A stretch of DNA of 30,998 nt from CAZUCU01 sp964589635 (GTDB lineage Bacteria > Patescibacteriota > Minisyncoccia > Phycocordibacterales > JAACPR01): NCBI GenBank assembly GCA_964589635.1, contig CAZPRI010000006.1:1-30998 (forward strand). The letters run 5' to 3'. Positions 14,106-22,296 of this stretch are shown piece after piece; within the stretch, counting starts at the first letter, position 1, and every line of letters begins with the position of its first letter. Below the pieces are notes generated by a model. The model was not told the DNA's origin and did no database searches. It saw nothing but the letters and a program-made list of their open reading frames with translations. The position numbers and the translations under genes were made by a program.

Positions 14106-14360
14106 ATGGCAACAAACGTTGAAGTAAAAAAAGATAAAAAAGACAACAACCTAAACCTGATTAAAAAATTCACAAGACGAGTTCAAGAATCTGGCATTGT
14201 TCACCGTGTTAAAGGTTTAAGATATGCAGAGAGAAGTCTTTCCCCATATGTTAAAAAAACAAAAAAACTAAAATCTATTAAGAACAAAGCTGAATACGAA
14301 GAACTAGTAAAACTTGGTAAAAAAGATCCTAGAGGATCAAGAAGAGGAGGAAGAAGATAA
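14106..14360 (+). CDS. rpsU: Ribosomal protein bS21-like
   Basis: An 84-aa, very basic protein. Residues about 18-60 (LIKKFTRRVQESGIVHRVKGLRYAERSLSP) follow the bS21 pattern of one helix, a short turn and a second helix with Arg/Tyr pairs. Compared with the 70-aa E. coli protein it has a Lys/Asp-rich N-terminal extension and an Arg/Gly-rich tail (RGSRRGGRR) suited to rRNA contact. It is 19 bases upstream of ybeY, an rRNA-processing gene, which fits a ribosome role. A general RNA-binding protein is the alternative. Confidence 0.6.
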   Translation: MATNVEVKKDKKDNNLNLIKKFTRRVQESGIVHRVKGLRYAERSLSPYVKKTKKLKSIKNKAEYEELVKLGKKDPRGSRRGGRR

Positions 14361-14379
14361 GAACCCTCTCCCCTGACCT

Positions 14380-14757
14380 ATGTTAGACATTTTAAATACA
14401 ACACAAACTAAATTTACTTTAAGTAAGTCAAAACTTGTAGAGATAAAAGATCATATTCTTGGAAAAGAATATGATCTTTCTATTGTTGTAGTTGGTGAAA
14501 AGAAAATTCAAAATCTCAATAAACAATTTAGAAATAAAGACTACGCAACAGATGTATTATCTTTCCCTCTCGAAGAAGCTGCTGGAGAAATTTTTTTTAA
14601 TCAAAAAGTTGCAAGTAAAAAATCTATAGAATTTGAAATGACAGTTCAAAAATATTTTTATTTTGTTTTAATACATTCAATGTTACATCTCAAAGGATAC
14701 GACCATGGCAAGGAAATGGAGAGTCAGGAAGAAAGTCTAATGAAGAAATTTTTATAA
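14380..14757 (+). CDS. ybeY: Endoribonuclease YbeY (rRNA maturation factor)
   Basis: A 125-aa metal-dependent RNase acting in 16S rRNA 3'-end maturation and ribosome quality control. The zinc motif is read as HSMLHLKGYDH (about residues 98-108), with the family signature NKDYATDVLSFPL ahead of it and GEIFFN after. It is shorter than the E. coli form (155 aa), as usual for CPR. It shares an operon with the bS21-like gene and ends at a terminator. Confidence 0.92.
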   Translation: MLDILNTTQTKFTLSKSKLVEIKDHILGKEYDLSIVVVGEKKIQNLNKQFRNKDYATDVLSFPLEEAAGEIFFNQKVASKKSIEFEMTVQKYFYFVLIHSMLHLKGYDHGKEMESQEESLMKKFL

Positions 14758-14787
14758 AAAGCGGCGGCCGAAGGTCGCCGCTTTTTA
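14756..14787 (+). terminator. Terminator of the rpsU-ybeY unit
   Basis: AAAAAGCGGCGGCC, loop GAA, GGTCGCCGCTTTTT with one G-T pair. The left arm overlaps the ybeY stop. Confidence 0.9.
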
Positions 14788-14844
14788 TTTTAATTCACTG
14801 TCCACATTCCTTTAAAGACATATTTACTGTAAAATAAAATAAAT

Positions 14845-16053
14845 ATGTCATCAGGAACAGTTGTAGGATTAGATATTGGTACAAGCACTGTGAAAGTTAT
14901 TGTTGCTAAAGAACCAAATCAAGGTGGGTACATGCCCGAAATTCTTGGCTATGGTCAATACCAAGCTAACGGTTTGAGACACGGATACATAACAAATAGA
15001 AGAGAAGCAACATTGAGTGTTCGAAAAGCAGTTCGTCTCGCAGAAAAATCTGCAAACACAAAAATAAATAAAGTGTTTCTCTCTGTTGGTGGAATAGGTT
15101 TATCAAGTCACAAATCAAAGGGTGCAATAATGATAACAAGAGCTGATTCAGAAGTTTCAGACCTAGATGTAGAAAAGGCAATCGAAGAAGCTTTGGCACA
15201 AATCCCAAAACAATACATTACAAATAGAAGAGTTATCCACAACATACCTGTTGAATTCTATTTAGACGGAAGCCCTGTACTTGGTAATCCCCAAGGCCTG
15301 AAAGGGACACGCCTTGAGGCAGAAGTGCTTTTCATAACTTCCTTAGAACATCACATTTCAGAACTTATTGATGTTGTTGAGGAATCTGGACTAGAAATTA
15401 TTGACGCTATGGCTGCTCCTCTTGCCGCAAGCCTTGTAACACTTACAAAAGCAGAAAAGATTGCAGGTTGTGCAATGGTGAATATTGGTTCAGAGACATT
15501 ATCAATTGTTGTCTATGAAGATGACAAACCTATTTCGCTCGAGGTAATTCAAATTGGGTCAAATGATATTACAAATGATATTGCTATTGGGCTTCAAGTT
15601 GGATTAGATGAAGCAGAGAAAATTAAAAAAGGAAATGATAGAGGTGAGGATTTTGGAGGAGCTCAAAAAAAACTTGATGAGATTGTTATCTCAAGGCTTT
15701 CAGATATGTTTGAAATAGTTGATGCACATTTGCAAAAGATTGGTAAAAAAGGATTATTGCCTGCTGGAATAATTATCACAGGAGGAGGATCAAGAGTTAC
15801 AACAATCGAGGATCTCGCAAAAGCATACCTGAAACTTCCCTCAAAGCTTGCAAATATTGGTTGTAATATTGACGACAAAACATGTCATGGAAATGTAAAA
15901 ATAAAAGACGCAGCTTGGGCAGTGTCTTATGGACTCACTCTTTTTGGAATTAATGCAGATGAAAATGGTTTTGTAAAAGGTTCTTCTGTAAATAAATTAT
16001 TCAAACAAACATTGAGGCAAGTTGGAGGCTTTATTAAACGATTCCTTCCGTAA
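14845..16053 (+). CDS. ftsA: Cell division protein FtsA
   Basis: A 402-aa actin-like ATPase that tethers FtsZ to the membrane. It has phosphate 1 (GLDIGTSTVKV, about 8-18), the 1C subdomain region with HNIPVEFYLDG, phosphate 2 (CAMVNIGSETLSI) and the adenosine motif (GIIITGGGSRV). The last about 20 residues (LFKQTLRQVGGFIKRFLP) form an amphipathic helix suited to membrane targeting. A TAAAAT hexamer is 4-9 bases before the ATG; no -35 is clear. ftsZ follows after 77 bases. Confidence 0.95.
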   Translation: MSSGTVVGLDIGTSTVKVIVAKEPNQGGYMPEILGYGQYQANGLRHGYITNRREATLSVRKAVRLAEKSANTKINKVFLSVGGIGLSSHKSKGAIMITRADSEVSDLDVEKAIEEALAQIPKQYITNRRVIHNIPVEFYLDGSPVLGNPQGLKGTRLEAEVLFITSLEHHISELIDVVEESGLEIIDAMAAPLAASLVTLTKAEKIAGCAMVNIGSETLSIVVYEDDKPISLEVIQIGSNDITNDIAIGLQVGLDEAEKIKKGNDRGEDFGGAQKKLDEIVISRLSDMFEIVDAHLQKIGKKGLLPAGIIITGGGSRVTTIEDLAKAYLKLPSKLANIGCNIDDKTCHGNVKIKDAAWAVSYGLTLFGINADENGFVKGSSVNKLFKQTLRQVGGFIKRFLP

Positions 16054-16130
16054 AAGTCAAACTTCCCACTTCCCTTTTTTCTTGCTATGCTAAACATAAT
16101 TTATTAGGGGGTAATTTTAATATTATATAT

Positions 16131-17318
16131 ATGCCACAAGTAAAACCAGAGATCGAGAGCTTTGCTCGGATTAAAGTTGTAGGGTGTGGTGGTTCAGGAA
16201 ATAATGCTGTTAACCACATGGTAGCCAATAAAGTTAAGGGTGTTGATTTTATTGCAATTAATACTGATGCACAAGATTTGCACGGATCCTTGGCAAAGAA
16301 GAAAATCCATATAGGAAAAAACTTAACAAAAGGTCTCGGTACTGGAATGAGTCCTGATCTTGGAAGAAGAGCTATTGAAGAAACAAAAGAAGAAGTTCAA
16401 GAGGCAATTAAAAGTGCTGACATGCTTTTTGTAGCTTGTGGTCTTGGAGGAGGAACAGGTTCAGGAGCTAGTCCAGAACTTGCAAAAATTTCAAGAGAGA
16501 TCGGAGCACTTACTGTCGCTGTTGTAACAAAACCTTTTTTCTTTGAAGGAAAGCAAAGAGCAAAAATTGCAGAAACTGCCCTGGAAGAACTTCGAAAAGA
16601 AGTTGACGCTATAATCGTTGTCCCAAACGATAGACTTCTAAATAACATCTCAAAAGAAACTACTGCTAGAAATGCTTTTGCAATGTGTGACGATGTTTTA
16701 AAACAAGCAGTTGAAGGAATTTCTGATTTGATCACTACTCCCGGTCTTATCAATGTTGACTTCGCTGATGTTAAATCAATTCTAAAAGATGCTGGACCAG
16801 CACTTATGGGGATTGGAATTGCTTCAGGAGAAAAGAGAGCTGAAGAAGCGGCAAAGATTGCCATCAATTCACCACTACTTGATCTATCAATTAATGGAGC
16901 AAAAGGAGTACTATTCTCTATCGCAGGTGGTGCAGACATAACAATGTTTGAAATCCAAGATGCTGCAAAAGTTATTACAGAATCTATGGACCCAGACGCA
17001 AAGGTTATCTTTGGAACTATTGAAGATGAGAAATTAAACAAAGGTGAAGTTAAGGTGACTATTATTGCTTCAGGATTTCCAGAAGGACAAAGGAAAGCTT
17101 TGTTTGGTAATGATACTGAAATTAAAAAAGAGACTCCTGCAGAAGAAACACGAGGAAGAATTTTTAATTCTCTTTCACCAAAAAAAGAGGAGGAACCAAA
17201 AAAAGTTGAGCCTAAAAAAGTTGAAGCAGAGAAAAAAAACGAAGAAAATAATATGCCAGAAGATGATGATGAATGGAGTGCAGTTCCTGCATTTCTTAGA
17301 AGAAGTAAGCTGAAATAA
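16131..17318 (+). CDS. ftsZ: Cell division protein FtsZ
   Basis: A 395-aa tubulin-like GTPase forming the division ring. The G-box GGGTGSG is at 106-112, the nucleotide loop GCGGSGNNAVN at 18-28, and the T7 synergy loop contains NVDFADV. A Lys/Glu-rich variable linker (about 325-378) ends in a conserved C-terminal peptide (AVPAFLRR), the site that binds FtsA, so the pair is functionally matched. The gap before it holds AGGGGG, too far upstream for a normal ribosome site, and TA-rich sequence next to the ATG that could be a -10. Confidence 0.97.
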   Translation: MPQVKPEIESFARIKVVGCGGSGNNAVNHMVANKVKGVDFIAINTDAQDLHGSLAKKKIHIGKNLTKGLGTGMSPDLGRRAIEETKEEVQEAIKSADMLFVACGLGGGTGSGASPELAKISREIGALTVAVVTKPFFFEGKQRAKIAETALEELRKEVDAIIVVPNDRLLNNISKETTARNAFAMCDDVLKQAVEGISDLITTPGLINVDFADVKSILKDAGPALMGIGIASGEKRAEEAAKIAINSPLLDLSINGAKGVLFSIAGGADITMFEIQDAAKVITESMDPDAKVIFGTIEDEKLNKGEVKVTIIASGFPEGQRKALFGNDTEIKKETPAEETRGRIFNSLSPKKEEEPKKVEPKKVEAEKKNEENNMPEDDDEWSAVPAFLRRSKLK

Positions 17319-17341
17319 AAAACCTAAGCTATCTAAATAAT

Positions 17342-17375
17342 AAAAGCCGTGGACCAAAGGTCCACGGCTTTTTGT
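17342..17375. terminator. Bidirectional terminator, ftsZ and the 17376 gene
   Basis: AAAAGCCGTGGACC, loop AAA, exact complement ending in Ts; flanking A- and T-runs serve both converging genes. Confidence 0.92.
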
Positions 17376-18167
17376 TTAAAAGAACTGACTTGAGAGTCTA
17401 TTTTTATAAAAAATAAGAGTCTCAGCAAGATGACCCTCAGTAGAACCCTTCAGTCTTGCTAACGTTAAATCAGATGATGTAGTGATATTTTTGGCAATTT
17501 TTTCAAGGATATCGATTACTTCCTGCGGGGCCACCTGAGGTGTCTCCAGAGGTTCAAAATACCTGATGACAGACATTACATAGGTCATCCATACCCTTTC
17601 CTCAATAGTAATTTCTACACTAGAGTTCCTCCATAGATATGAAATATACTTACGAAGAAAATCGACAGCTTCCCTCTTCAACCTCTCATCAGAGACACCA
17701 CGTGATGTGATATTTGGAATACAGAATCCGCCTTCACCAATTAAGACTCTGAAGAATCTCATGAGACATTCTCTGAATTCAATCTCAGTAAAGAAATATT
17801 TCATCAAATGATTGTTCTCATCAGAAAAGACAAATCTACAAACCAATCCGAAGGACTTCTTAGAAAGTGCCTTTCTTTTTTCTGCAGTGCTAATCCCAAG
17901 CTCTCCTTTATATGAGAAAAAATTGACTATATCTGAGTTACACCAGTTTTCAGATAATTCTAGAAAAAACATTGCGCGTTCCATCTTCTCAAAATTAGAC
18001 ATTCCATGTACCATGAATGCTCCATCGAGTTCCCCAAAAAGTGAACTACAAGATACTCCATTCTCCCAAGTATTTTTCCACATTTCCCAGGTGGCAGACT
18101 CACTAACTCTCTTGAGTTTTAAAGGATTTACAGGTGTTTCATCAGCTCCAATATATTCTGTTTTCAT
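17376..18167 (-). CDS. Hypothetical helical protein
   Basis: A 263-aa protein read from the ATG at 18167; the frame runs to a TTG at 18209, but that would begin within the leader. Not recognised. It is predicted largely helical, without signal or membrane segments, with scattered Trp and Cys and no catalytic motif. It has a TTGACT promoter with a leader, and a composition richer than ftsZ and the reductase on either side, so it may be an acquired orphan. Conserved Cys positions cannot be judged without homologs. Confidence 0.6.
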   Translation of the reverse strand: MKTEYIGADETPVNPLKLKRVSESATWEMWKNTWENGVSCSSLFGELDGAFMVHGMSNFEKMERAMFFLELSENWCNSDIVNFFSYKGELGISTAEKRKALSKKSFGLVCRFVFSDENNHLMKYFFTEIEFRECLMRFFRVLIGEGGFCIPNITSRGVSDERLKREAVDFLRKYISYLWRNSSVEITIEERVWMTYVMSVIRYFEPLETPQVAPQEVIDILEKIAKNITTSSDLTLARLKGSTEGHLAETLIFYKNRLSSQFF

Positions 18168-18219
18168 GTACTTTTTCTTTTGGTTATGCCTCGTTTCTTT
18201 ACGAGACAATCTAAAATTA

Positions 18220-18247
18220 AATCTACTGATTTATATATAAAAGTCAA
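18220..18247 (-). promoter_or_regulatory. Promoter of the 17376 gene
   Basis: On the minus strand TTGACT (18242-18247), a 16-base spacer and TAGATT (18220-18225). The start near 18213 leaves a leader of about 45 bases containing a small hairpin CTCGT-AAAGAA-ACGAG. Confidence 0.6.
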
Positions 18248-18311
18248 TAAAATAGGAGGAACCTCAATGTTATAATAATCAGACTTTATAAAAATTAATT
18301 CCAAGTTACTT

Positions 18312-19232
18312 ATGTTTGATTTAGCAATTTTAGGGGGTGGACCAGCTGGAGTTTCAGGAGCAGTATACGCAGCAAGAAAAAAATTAAAAACTGTTTTTAT
18401 TACAAAAGAATTTGGTGGGCAAAGCGTTGTCTCTGAAGGAATTGAAAACTGGATTGGAGACAAAAATATTCCAGGATCTGAGTTAGCAAAAAAATTCGAA
18501 GAGCATGTTCGAAACTACGAAGATGATATTGATATACACGAAGGAGAATGGATCAAAAATGTTACAAAAATAGAAGGAGGTTTTGAAGTCGAGACAGATA
18601 AAGGTTCATACCAATCAAAAACTATTCTTATTGGAACTGGAAGCCATAGAAGAAGACTTGATGCAGAAAATGCTGACACTTTCGAACATAAAGGAGTTAC
18701 TTATTGTGCCTCTTGTGATGGGCCTCTTTTCACAGGAAAAGACGTCATTGTGATCGGAGGTGGAAATGCAGGTTTCGAAACTGCATCACAACTACTAGCC
18801 TATACAAACTCAGTTACACTTCTACATCACAGAGATACAGTAAAAGCCGATCCTGTGACAGTAGAAGCTGTTACAAAAAATCCAAAGATGACACTTATCA
18901 CAAATGCAAAAATCAAAAAAGTAGTTGGAGAAAAATTTGTCGAAGGAGTTGTCTATGAAGATGTGGTTTCTGGTGAAGAAAAAGAATTACAGGCATCTGG
19001 TATTTTTGTCGAAATTGGATCAATACCTACCATTGAGTTTGTCTCAGATATCGTACCACTAGATGAATACAACAGAATCAAAATCGATCCATGGACACAA
19101 AGGACTGAAACTGATGGTATCTGGGCGGCTGGAGATTGTACAAACATTAAATATCACCAAAACAACATTGCGGCTGGAGATGCTGTTCGAGCACTTGAGG
19201 ACCTATACTTAGAAATCCAGAAACTAAAATAA
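18312..19232 (+). CDS. trxB: Thioredoxin reductase-like flavoprotein (AhpF-type signature)
   Basis: A 306-aa FAD/NAD(P)H disulfide reductase. The FAD site GGGPAGVSGAVYAAR is at 8-22, the redox pair C132-A-S-C135 precedes DGPLF, the nucleotide-binding site GGGNAGFETA starts near 147, and the closing FAD motif is AAGDCT. CDGPLF, MKAD-like KADP and GIFVEIGSIP resemble the reductase domain of AhpF more than classical TrxB (CDGFFY, HRRDxFRA). The AhpF N-terminal domain and ahpC are absent here, so a thioredoxin-like partner elsewhere is likely. Confidence 0.85.
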   Translation: MFDLAILGGGPAGVSGAVYAARKKLKTVFITKEFGGQSVVSEGIENWIGDKNIPGSELAKKFEEHVRNYEDDIDIHEGEWIKNVTKIEGGFEVETDKGSYQSKTILIGTGSHRRRLDAENADTFEHKGVTYCASCDGPLFTGKDVIVIGGGNAGFETASQLLAYTNSVTLLHHRDTVKADPVTVEAVTKNPKMTLITNAKIKKVVGEKFVEGVVYEDVVSGEEKELQASGIFVEIGSIPTIEFVSDIVPLDEYNRIKIDPWTQRTETDGIWAAGDCTNIKYHQNNIAAGDAVRALEDLYLEIQKLK

Positions 19233-19308
19233 AATCACCATCGTTATCCTGACCCCATAGTTGGCACCCTCCACAAACCCTCCGTCATCACGTCATCCTC
19301 CACCCCCC

Positions 19309-19407
19309 TCGTCATCCTCGGGTTTAACCCGGGGACCCAAGTTTAAAAATATTACTGACCATGGTTTAAAAAACATGGTTCCCCGGCTCAGGGCCGAGGA
19401 TGACGGA
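19309..19407. repeat. Palindromic intergenic element, copy 2
   Basis: Inverted ends CTCGTCATCCTCGG and CCGAGGATGACGGAG enclose GGGGACCC, an AT-rich middle with AAAAATATTACTGACC, and a mirrored CATGGTTCCCCGG. Extra CGTCATC/GAATGACG fragments lie on both sides (19281-19305, 19430-19440), suggesting nested or decayed copies. Confidence 0.8.
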
Positions 19408-19478
19408 GATTGTATGTCGAGTGGGTACAGGAATGACGACTTTAATTTATCTAATGAAATTAAAAAATATGATAAAAT

Positions 19479-19484
19479 TATAGT
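19479..19484 (+). promoter_or_regulatory. -10 box of the DoxX-like gene, leaderless arrangement
   Basis: TATAGT ends 6 bases before the ATG; no clear -35. Confidence 0.4.
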
Positions 19485-19490
19485 AATTAC

Positions 19491-19904
19491 ATGTCTCCAA
19501 AAACATACAGAAAAATAATCTACGGAGGTGCTCACATTTCTCTATTCATCATCTTTTTCTGGTTTGGAGCAATTAAGCTTCTTGGAATGAGTCCGGCTAA
19601 TGAATTAGTTGCGGCCCTTCAATCAATTACCCTCCCATGGTGGCCCTTTGATTCTTTTATTATTTTTCTTGGTTTATGGGAGATGTCTATTGGACTTCTT
19701 ATGCTTTTTAAAAAAACTGAAAGAGTCGGACTGATTCTTTTACTGTTTCATATGTGCACCACATTCCTTCCCTTGTTTTTATTACCAGCAATTACATGGC
19801 AAGCCATATTAGTACCCACTCTAGAAGGCCAATACATAATCAAGAACCTCATCATTGTCGCTCTATCATCAAGTATCGTATACGCTGAGAGAAAAATTAG
19901 ATAA
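19491..19904 (+). CDS. DoxX-like four-helix membrane protein
   Basis: A 137-aa protein with four hydrophobic helices (about 14-32, 50-72, 78-100, 110-130), FFWFGAIKLLGMSP after helix 1 and a GLWEMSIGLLMLF helix, in line with DoxX/DoxD-like integral membrane proteins, some of which are linked to thiol or quinone redox chemistry. The reductase gene upstream is separated by a repeat, so linkage is weak. The function is not readable. Confidence 0.6.
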   Translation: MSPKTYRKIIYGGAHISLFIIFFWFGAIKLLGMSPANELVAALQSITLPWWPFDSFIIFLGLWEMSIGLLMLFKKTERVGLILLLFHMCTTFLPLFLLPAITWQAILVPTLEGQYIIKNLIIVALSSSIVYAERKIR

Positions 19905-19913
19905 TGCTAAAAT

Positions 19914-19949
19914 AAAACACCACAACCTTCTTGGTTGTGGTGTTTTATT
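19914..19949. terminator. Bidirectional terminator
   Basis: AAAACACCACAACC, loop TTCTT, exact complement ending in TTTT. It serves the DoxX-like gene and the converging mini-gene at 19967. Confidence 0.92.
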
Positions 19950-19966
19950 TTAAGAAATACTTTTAT

Positions 19967-20032
19967 CTATTTCTTCACTTTTTCTTTCTTTGGTTTTTTC
20001 TTTTCTTTTTTTCTATCTTGTCCTTTTGCCAT
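19967..20032 (-). CDS. Lysine-rich 21-aa mini-protein
   Basis: The frame reads ATG (20030-20032) to TAG (19967-19969): MAKGQDRKKEKK followed by more KP/KE/KV/KK residues, 12 Lys of 21. A promoter with a leaderless arrangement lies in front and a terminator behind, so this is a complete transcription unit around a tiny frame. A similar mini-gene is at 25660. It could bind nucleic acid or the ribosome by charge. No family is recognised. Poly-Lys frames can arise in AT-rich DNA by chance, so the flanking signals carry most of the weight. Confidence 0.55.
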   Translation of the reverse strand: MAKGQDRKKEKKKPKKEKVKK

Positions 20033-20040
20033 TGTTGTTT

Positions 20041-20070
20041 TAATTATTTTATAAATATTTTACCTGACAA
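20041..20070 (-). promoter_or_regulatory. Promoter of the lysine-rich mini-gene
   Basis: On the minus strand TTGTCA (20065-20070), an 18-base spacer and TAATTA (20041-20046), 8 bases before the ATG. Confidence 0.55.
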
Positions 20071-20198
20071 TTATAATCTTTGATGAGGTAATATTCAATT
20101 ACGTACTAATGAACTAAATCTAGATACCTAAAAAATTGGAAGTGGGAATTATTTACAACATAATAATTAGAGAAATTGGGTGTCTGACCCTGATTACT
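20071..20198. other. Non-coding stretch
   Basis: Between the mini-gene promoter and the first 19-base repeat I see no convincing gene, RNA or hairpin. A short frame at 20136-20330 lacks any support. Confidence 0.5.
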
Positions 20199-20217
20199 AG
20201 CGCTCTAATTGGTGACC
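20199..20217. repeat. 19-base direct repeat, distal copy
   Basis: AGCGCTCTAATTGGTGACC, identical to 22142-22160 at the 3' end of tRNA-Glu. Here no tRNA accompanies it. The two copies bracket 1.9 kb and look like attachment-site remnants. Confidence 0.6.
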
Positions 20218-20286
20218 ACAAGGCGTGGCTTTCCGAACTTTTGAGAGTGAGAGGGGGGATTAAATTGAGTATTAAGAAACTACAGT

Positions 20287-21064
20287 CTAGAGCTTACCAA
20301 AGCTTTTTACAATATCATCAAGTGGTTTAGTGTCGCCTGAACCAGTAATATTAACTCGGATGAATTTAGCATTATCGATTGGGATAACATATGTTTTTCC
20401 ACCTCACTGTACTTTGGAATATTTGTAAGCCAGAATCAGTATACAGATTTGGTTGTTTACAAGAGAAAACTACTCCTGTTAAATCACCCTTGGATGACTC
20501 ACTGTAACTTTCCCAGCAATTATTATTTTCGTTATATCGCAATTGAAAAGGGCCAAATTTAGCGTCCTCATCCTTATATGTTTCTGTTTCAATATAATTT
20601 ACAGAAATAGTATCTTCTGGGTACTTACTGCTTAAATTAGACAATTTCACAACCAAACTATCGTCATTTTCAGTTTTTTGAACGATATCAAATGAATGAG
20701 TGAAGTAAAATCCTTTATTAGTATCTGTAAATTTCTGTGACACACTTTTTGCTTCATTTAAAAATTTAAAGGAAGAAATAAATTTTTCTAAATCAGTAGA
20801 ATCAACAGAATAAACATTAAATTCATAAACAGCTGAATTGTGATATGCAACAAGTTTCAGATTTTGTTGATTTTTTAACCATACTAACCTTTCACCATCA
20901 ATAAGTGTTTCTCTTTCAATCGTGTAAGCAGTTTGTGTTTTTACATATGTATCCAAAGAGTTAACTTCCTGCCAAAAGTCTGAAATTTGATTTTCCTTTG
21001 TATGCACGATTAAATTGATTTGAATTCTTGCTCGTAGCAATGCCCGAGTAGTTGCTACGAGCAA
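20287..21064 (-). pseudogene. Frameshifted, start-less gene remnant
   Basis: The main open frame (20372-21064) begins only at a TTG inside a hairpin and contains no Met at all. Near 20400 the reading continues in another frame: after QSTVR the following bases read GGKTYVIPIDNAKFIRVN and go on to KSFGKL before TAG at 20287-20289. That tail is coherent protein-like sequence, so a small indel has split one gene. A 5' truncation at the hairpin (21029-21064) is likely too. The family is not recognised; the pattern is beta-rich with repeated sets such as EKFISSFKFL/DDIVKSFGKL. Confidence 0.6.
21029..21064. repeat. 13-bp inverted repeat at the pseudogene 5' end
   Basis: TTGCTCGTAGCAA (21029-21041) and TTGCTACGAGCAA (21052-21064). 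It coincides with the break where the remnant loses its start, so it may mark the rearrangement point or a terminator of the upstream unit. Confidence 0.7.
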
Positions 21065-21099
21065 AAGTAATTATTATAATCAAATACTCAACAAATATA

Positions 21100-21888
21100 C
21101 TAGTTATATAATTCTAGCACTTGTTTTGATATGTATTCCATTAACAATAAAATATTTAAATTGTTTGGCTCCGTCTTATCTTCTAAATACAATTTAAAAA
21201 CCTTTTCTTTGTCTCTCAGATTTTGATGGGTAGACATACATTGGAATCTATATACATAATTATACACCCACTCAAGACTTTTATTTTCTTCACCGTCATT
21301 AACCTTATTAATACCTTTTATTTTGTCATATCTTTTAGCGATCTCTTCTACATTTTTTAAATCATTTATTTCATTTTCAATTTCTGATGAGGTATTATTT
21401 TTATATTTTTTAATATCATTATCCCATTCAGATATTTTTTCATTAATCATTTTTAAAGAAAGCACATCATTATCATCATCACTAAATATAAACTTACCCT
21501 TATCTCCTAGCGCCTTTAAAGAAGAAAATATTTTCATATCATTACGGGTCGTATAACACATAAAAGATTTTAATTTAAAATCTATCTTATCTTCCTCAGA
21601 AAGAAGGTACTTCAGGTAGATGAATGTTTCTAAAACTGACCTACTTAATACATATAATGAACTATCAAAACTATTTTTAGATTCACTAAGTTTTTTATTT
21701 AAAAAAATAATGTCTTTAATTCTATAAACTATGTCGGCTGAAAAAACAAAATATATGTAATCTTTCTTACTCATTGTTTCTGATGATTCTTTGTATTTAT
21801 CTGCGATAGTCTGACAGTGAGACTTTATGCTTGAAAGATTTTTATTAATTTTTTTGATTGTCTTTTTTTCAACAAATTTGTTTTTCAT
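21100..21888 (-). CDS. Hypothetical helical protein, possibly DUF5677-like
   Basis: A 262-aa, Lys/Asp/Ser-rich, mostly helical protein. The segment SRSVLETFIYLKYLL (about 83-97) and a later CMSTHQNL (about 217-224) recall the R-x-x-x-E and H features of DUF5677-type proteins, often found in accessory regions; this match is by eye and weak. No signal or membrane segment is seen. It is very AT-rich and lies in the patch between the 19-base repeats beside tRNA-Glu, so it may be cargo of a small integrated element. Confidence 0.6.
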   Translation of the reverse strand: MKNKFVEKKTIKKINKNLSSIKSHCQTIADKYKESSETMSKKDYIYFVFSADIVYRIKDIIFLNKKLSESKNSFDSSLYVLSRSVLETFIYLKYLLSEEDKIDFKLKSFMCYTTRNDMKIFSSLKALGDKGKFIFSDDDNDVLSLKMINEKISEWDNDIKKYKNNTSSEIENEINDLKNVEEIAKRYDKIKGINKVNDGEENKSLEWVYNYVYRFQCMSTHQNLRDKEKVFKLYLEDKTEPNNLNILLLMEYISKQVLELYN

Positions 21889-22141
21889 ACATTAGTCTAA
21901 TTTACAATATCCACTTGTTCACACGTTCACTATTTTATGATGCTAACGTCTACTTTATTTATCCCAATCTAAGTTTATAGCCTTATCACCACTTATAATA
22001 TACTCACCTAATTTTTTTGGTGGTTTGTTATTATTAGACCATTACTGGTAATTACATTGATTGGTCTATTATCTTTAATTCTTTTCAGTTTATAAAATAA
22101 TTTAATGTTAATAATTTTACAACCTTCTCGGGCGCTCGAAC
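21889..22141. other. Non-coding stretch between the cargo gene and tRNA-Glu
   Basis: No gene is seen. It holds an inverted repeat TAGACCA (22035-22041) / TGGTCTA (22062-22068) with a nested ATTACTGGTAAT, and a CACC..GGTG hairpin around an A/T tract near 22005-22025. Confidence 0.5.
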
Positions 22142-22160
22142 AGCGCTCTAATTGGTGACC
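22142..22160. repeat. 19-base direct repeat at the tRNA-Glu 3' end
   Basis: AGCGCTCTAATTGGTGACC. It covers the encoded CCA and the last acceptor bases of tRNA-Glu plus 11 bases downstream; the identical copy is at 20199-20217. Confidence 0.65.
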
Positions 22161-22227
22161 CTACGGGGAATCGAACCCCGATTTGCAGAATGAAAATCTG
22201 CTGTCCTAGCCGTTAGACGATAGGGCC
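22153..22227 (-). tRNA. tRNA-Glu (anticodon TTC)
   Basis: On the minus strand: acceptor GGCCCTA pairing with TAGGGTC (one G-T), anticodon stem GCAGA/TCTGC with loop TTTTCAT giving anticodon TTC, T-arm with GGTTCGATTCC, discriminator A and an encoded CCA. All arms fold. Confidence 0.95.
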
Positions 22228-22296
22228 ATACTTTATAGCTATAACTATAAGTGCGATAAATAATAGCAAAAATACTCAAAAAATCAATTGTGGCAA

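Noticed and set aside
19261..19518. Frames on both strands of about 80 codons
   Set aside because: They are translations of the palindromic element (Pro/Ser-rich low complexity) and overlap the DoxX-like start.
20199..20290. A second tRNA or tRNA fragment at the distal 19-base repeat
   Set aside because: No T-arm, anticodon stem or acceptor pairing can be formed; only the 3' terminal bases match.
20136..20330. A 64-codon forward frame
   Set aside because: It overlaps the 19-base repeat and the pseudogene tail, has no promoter or ribosome site and no protein-like pattern.
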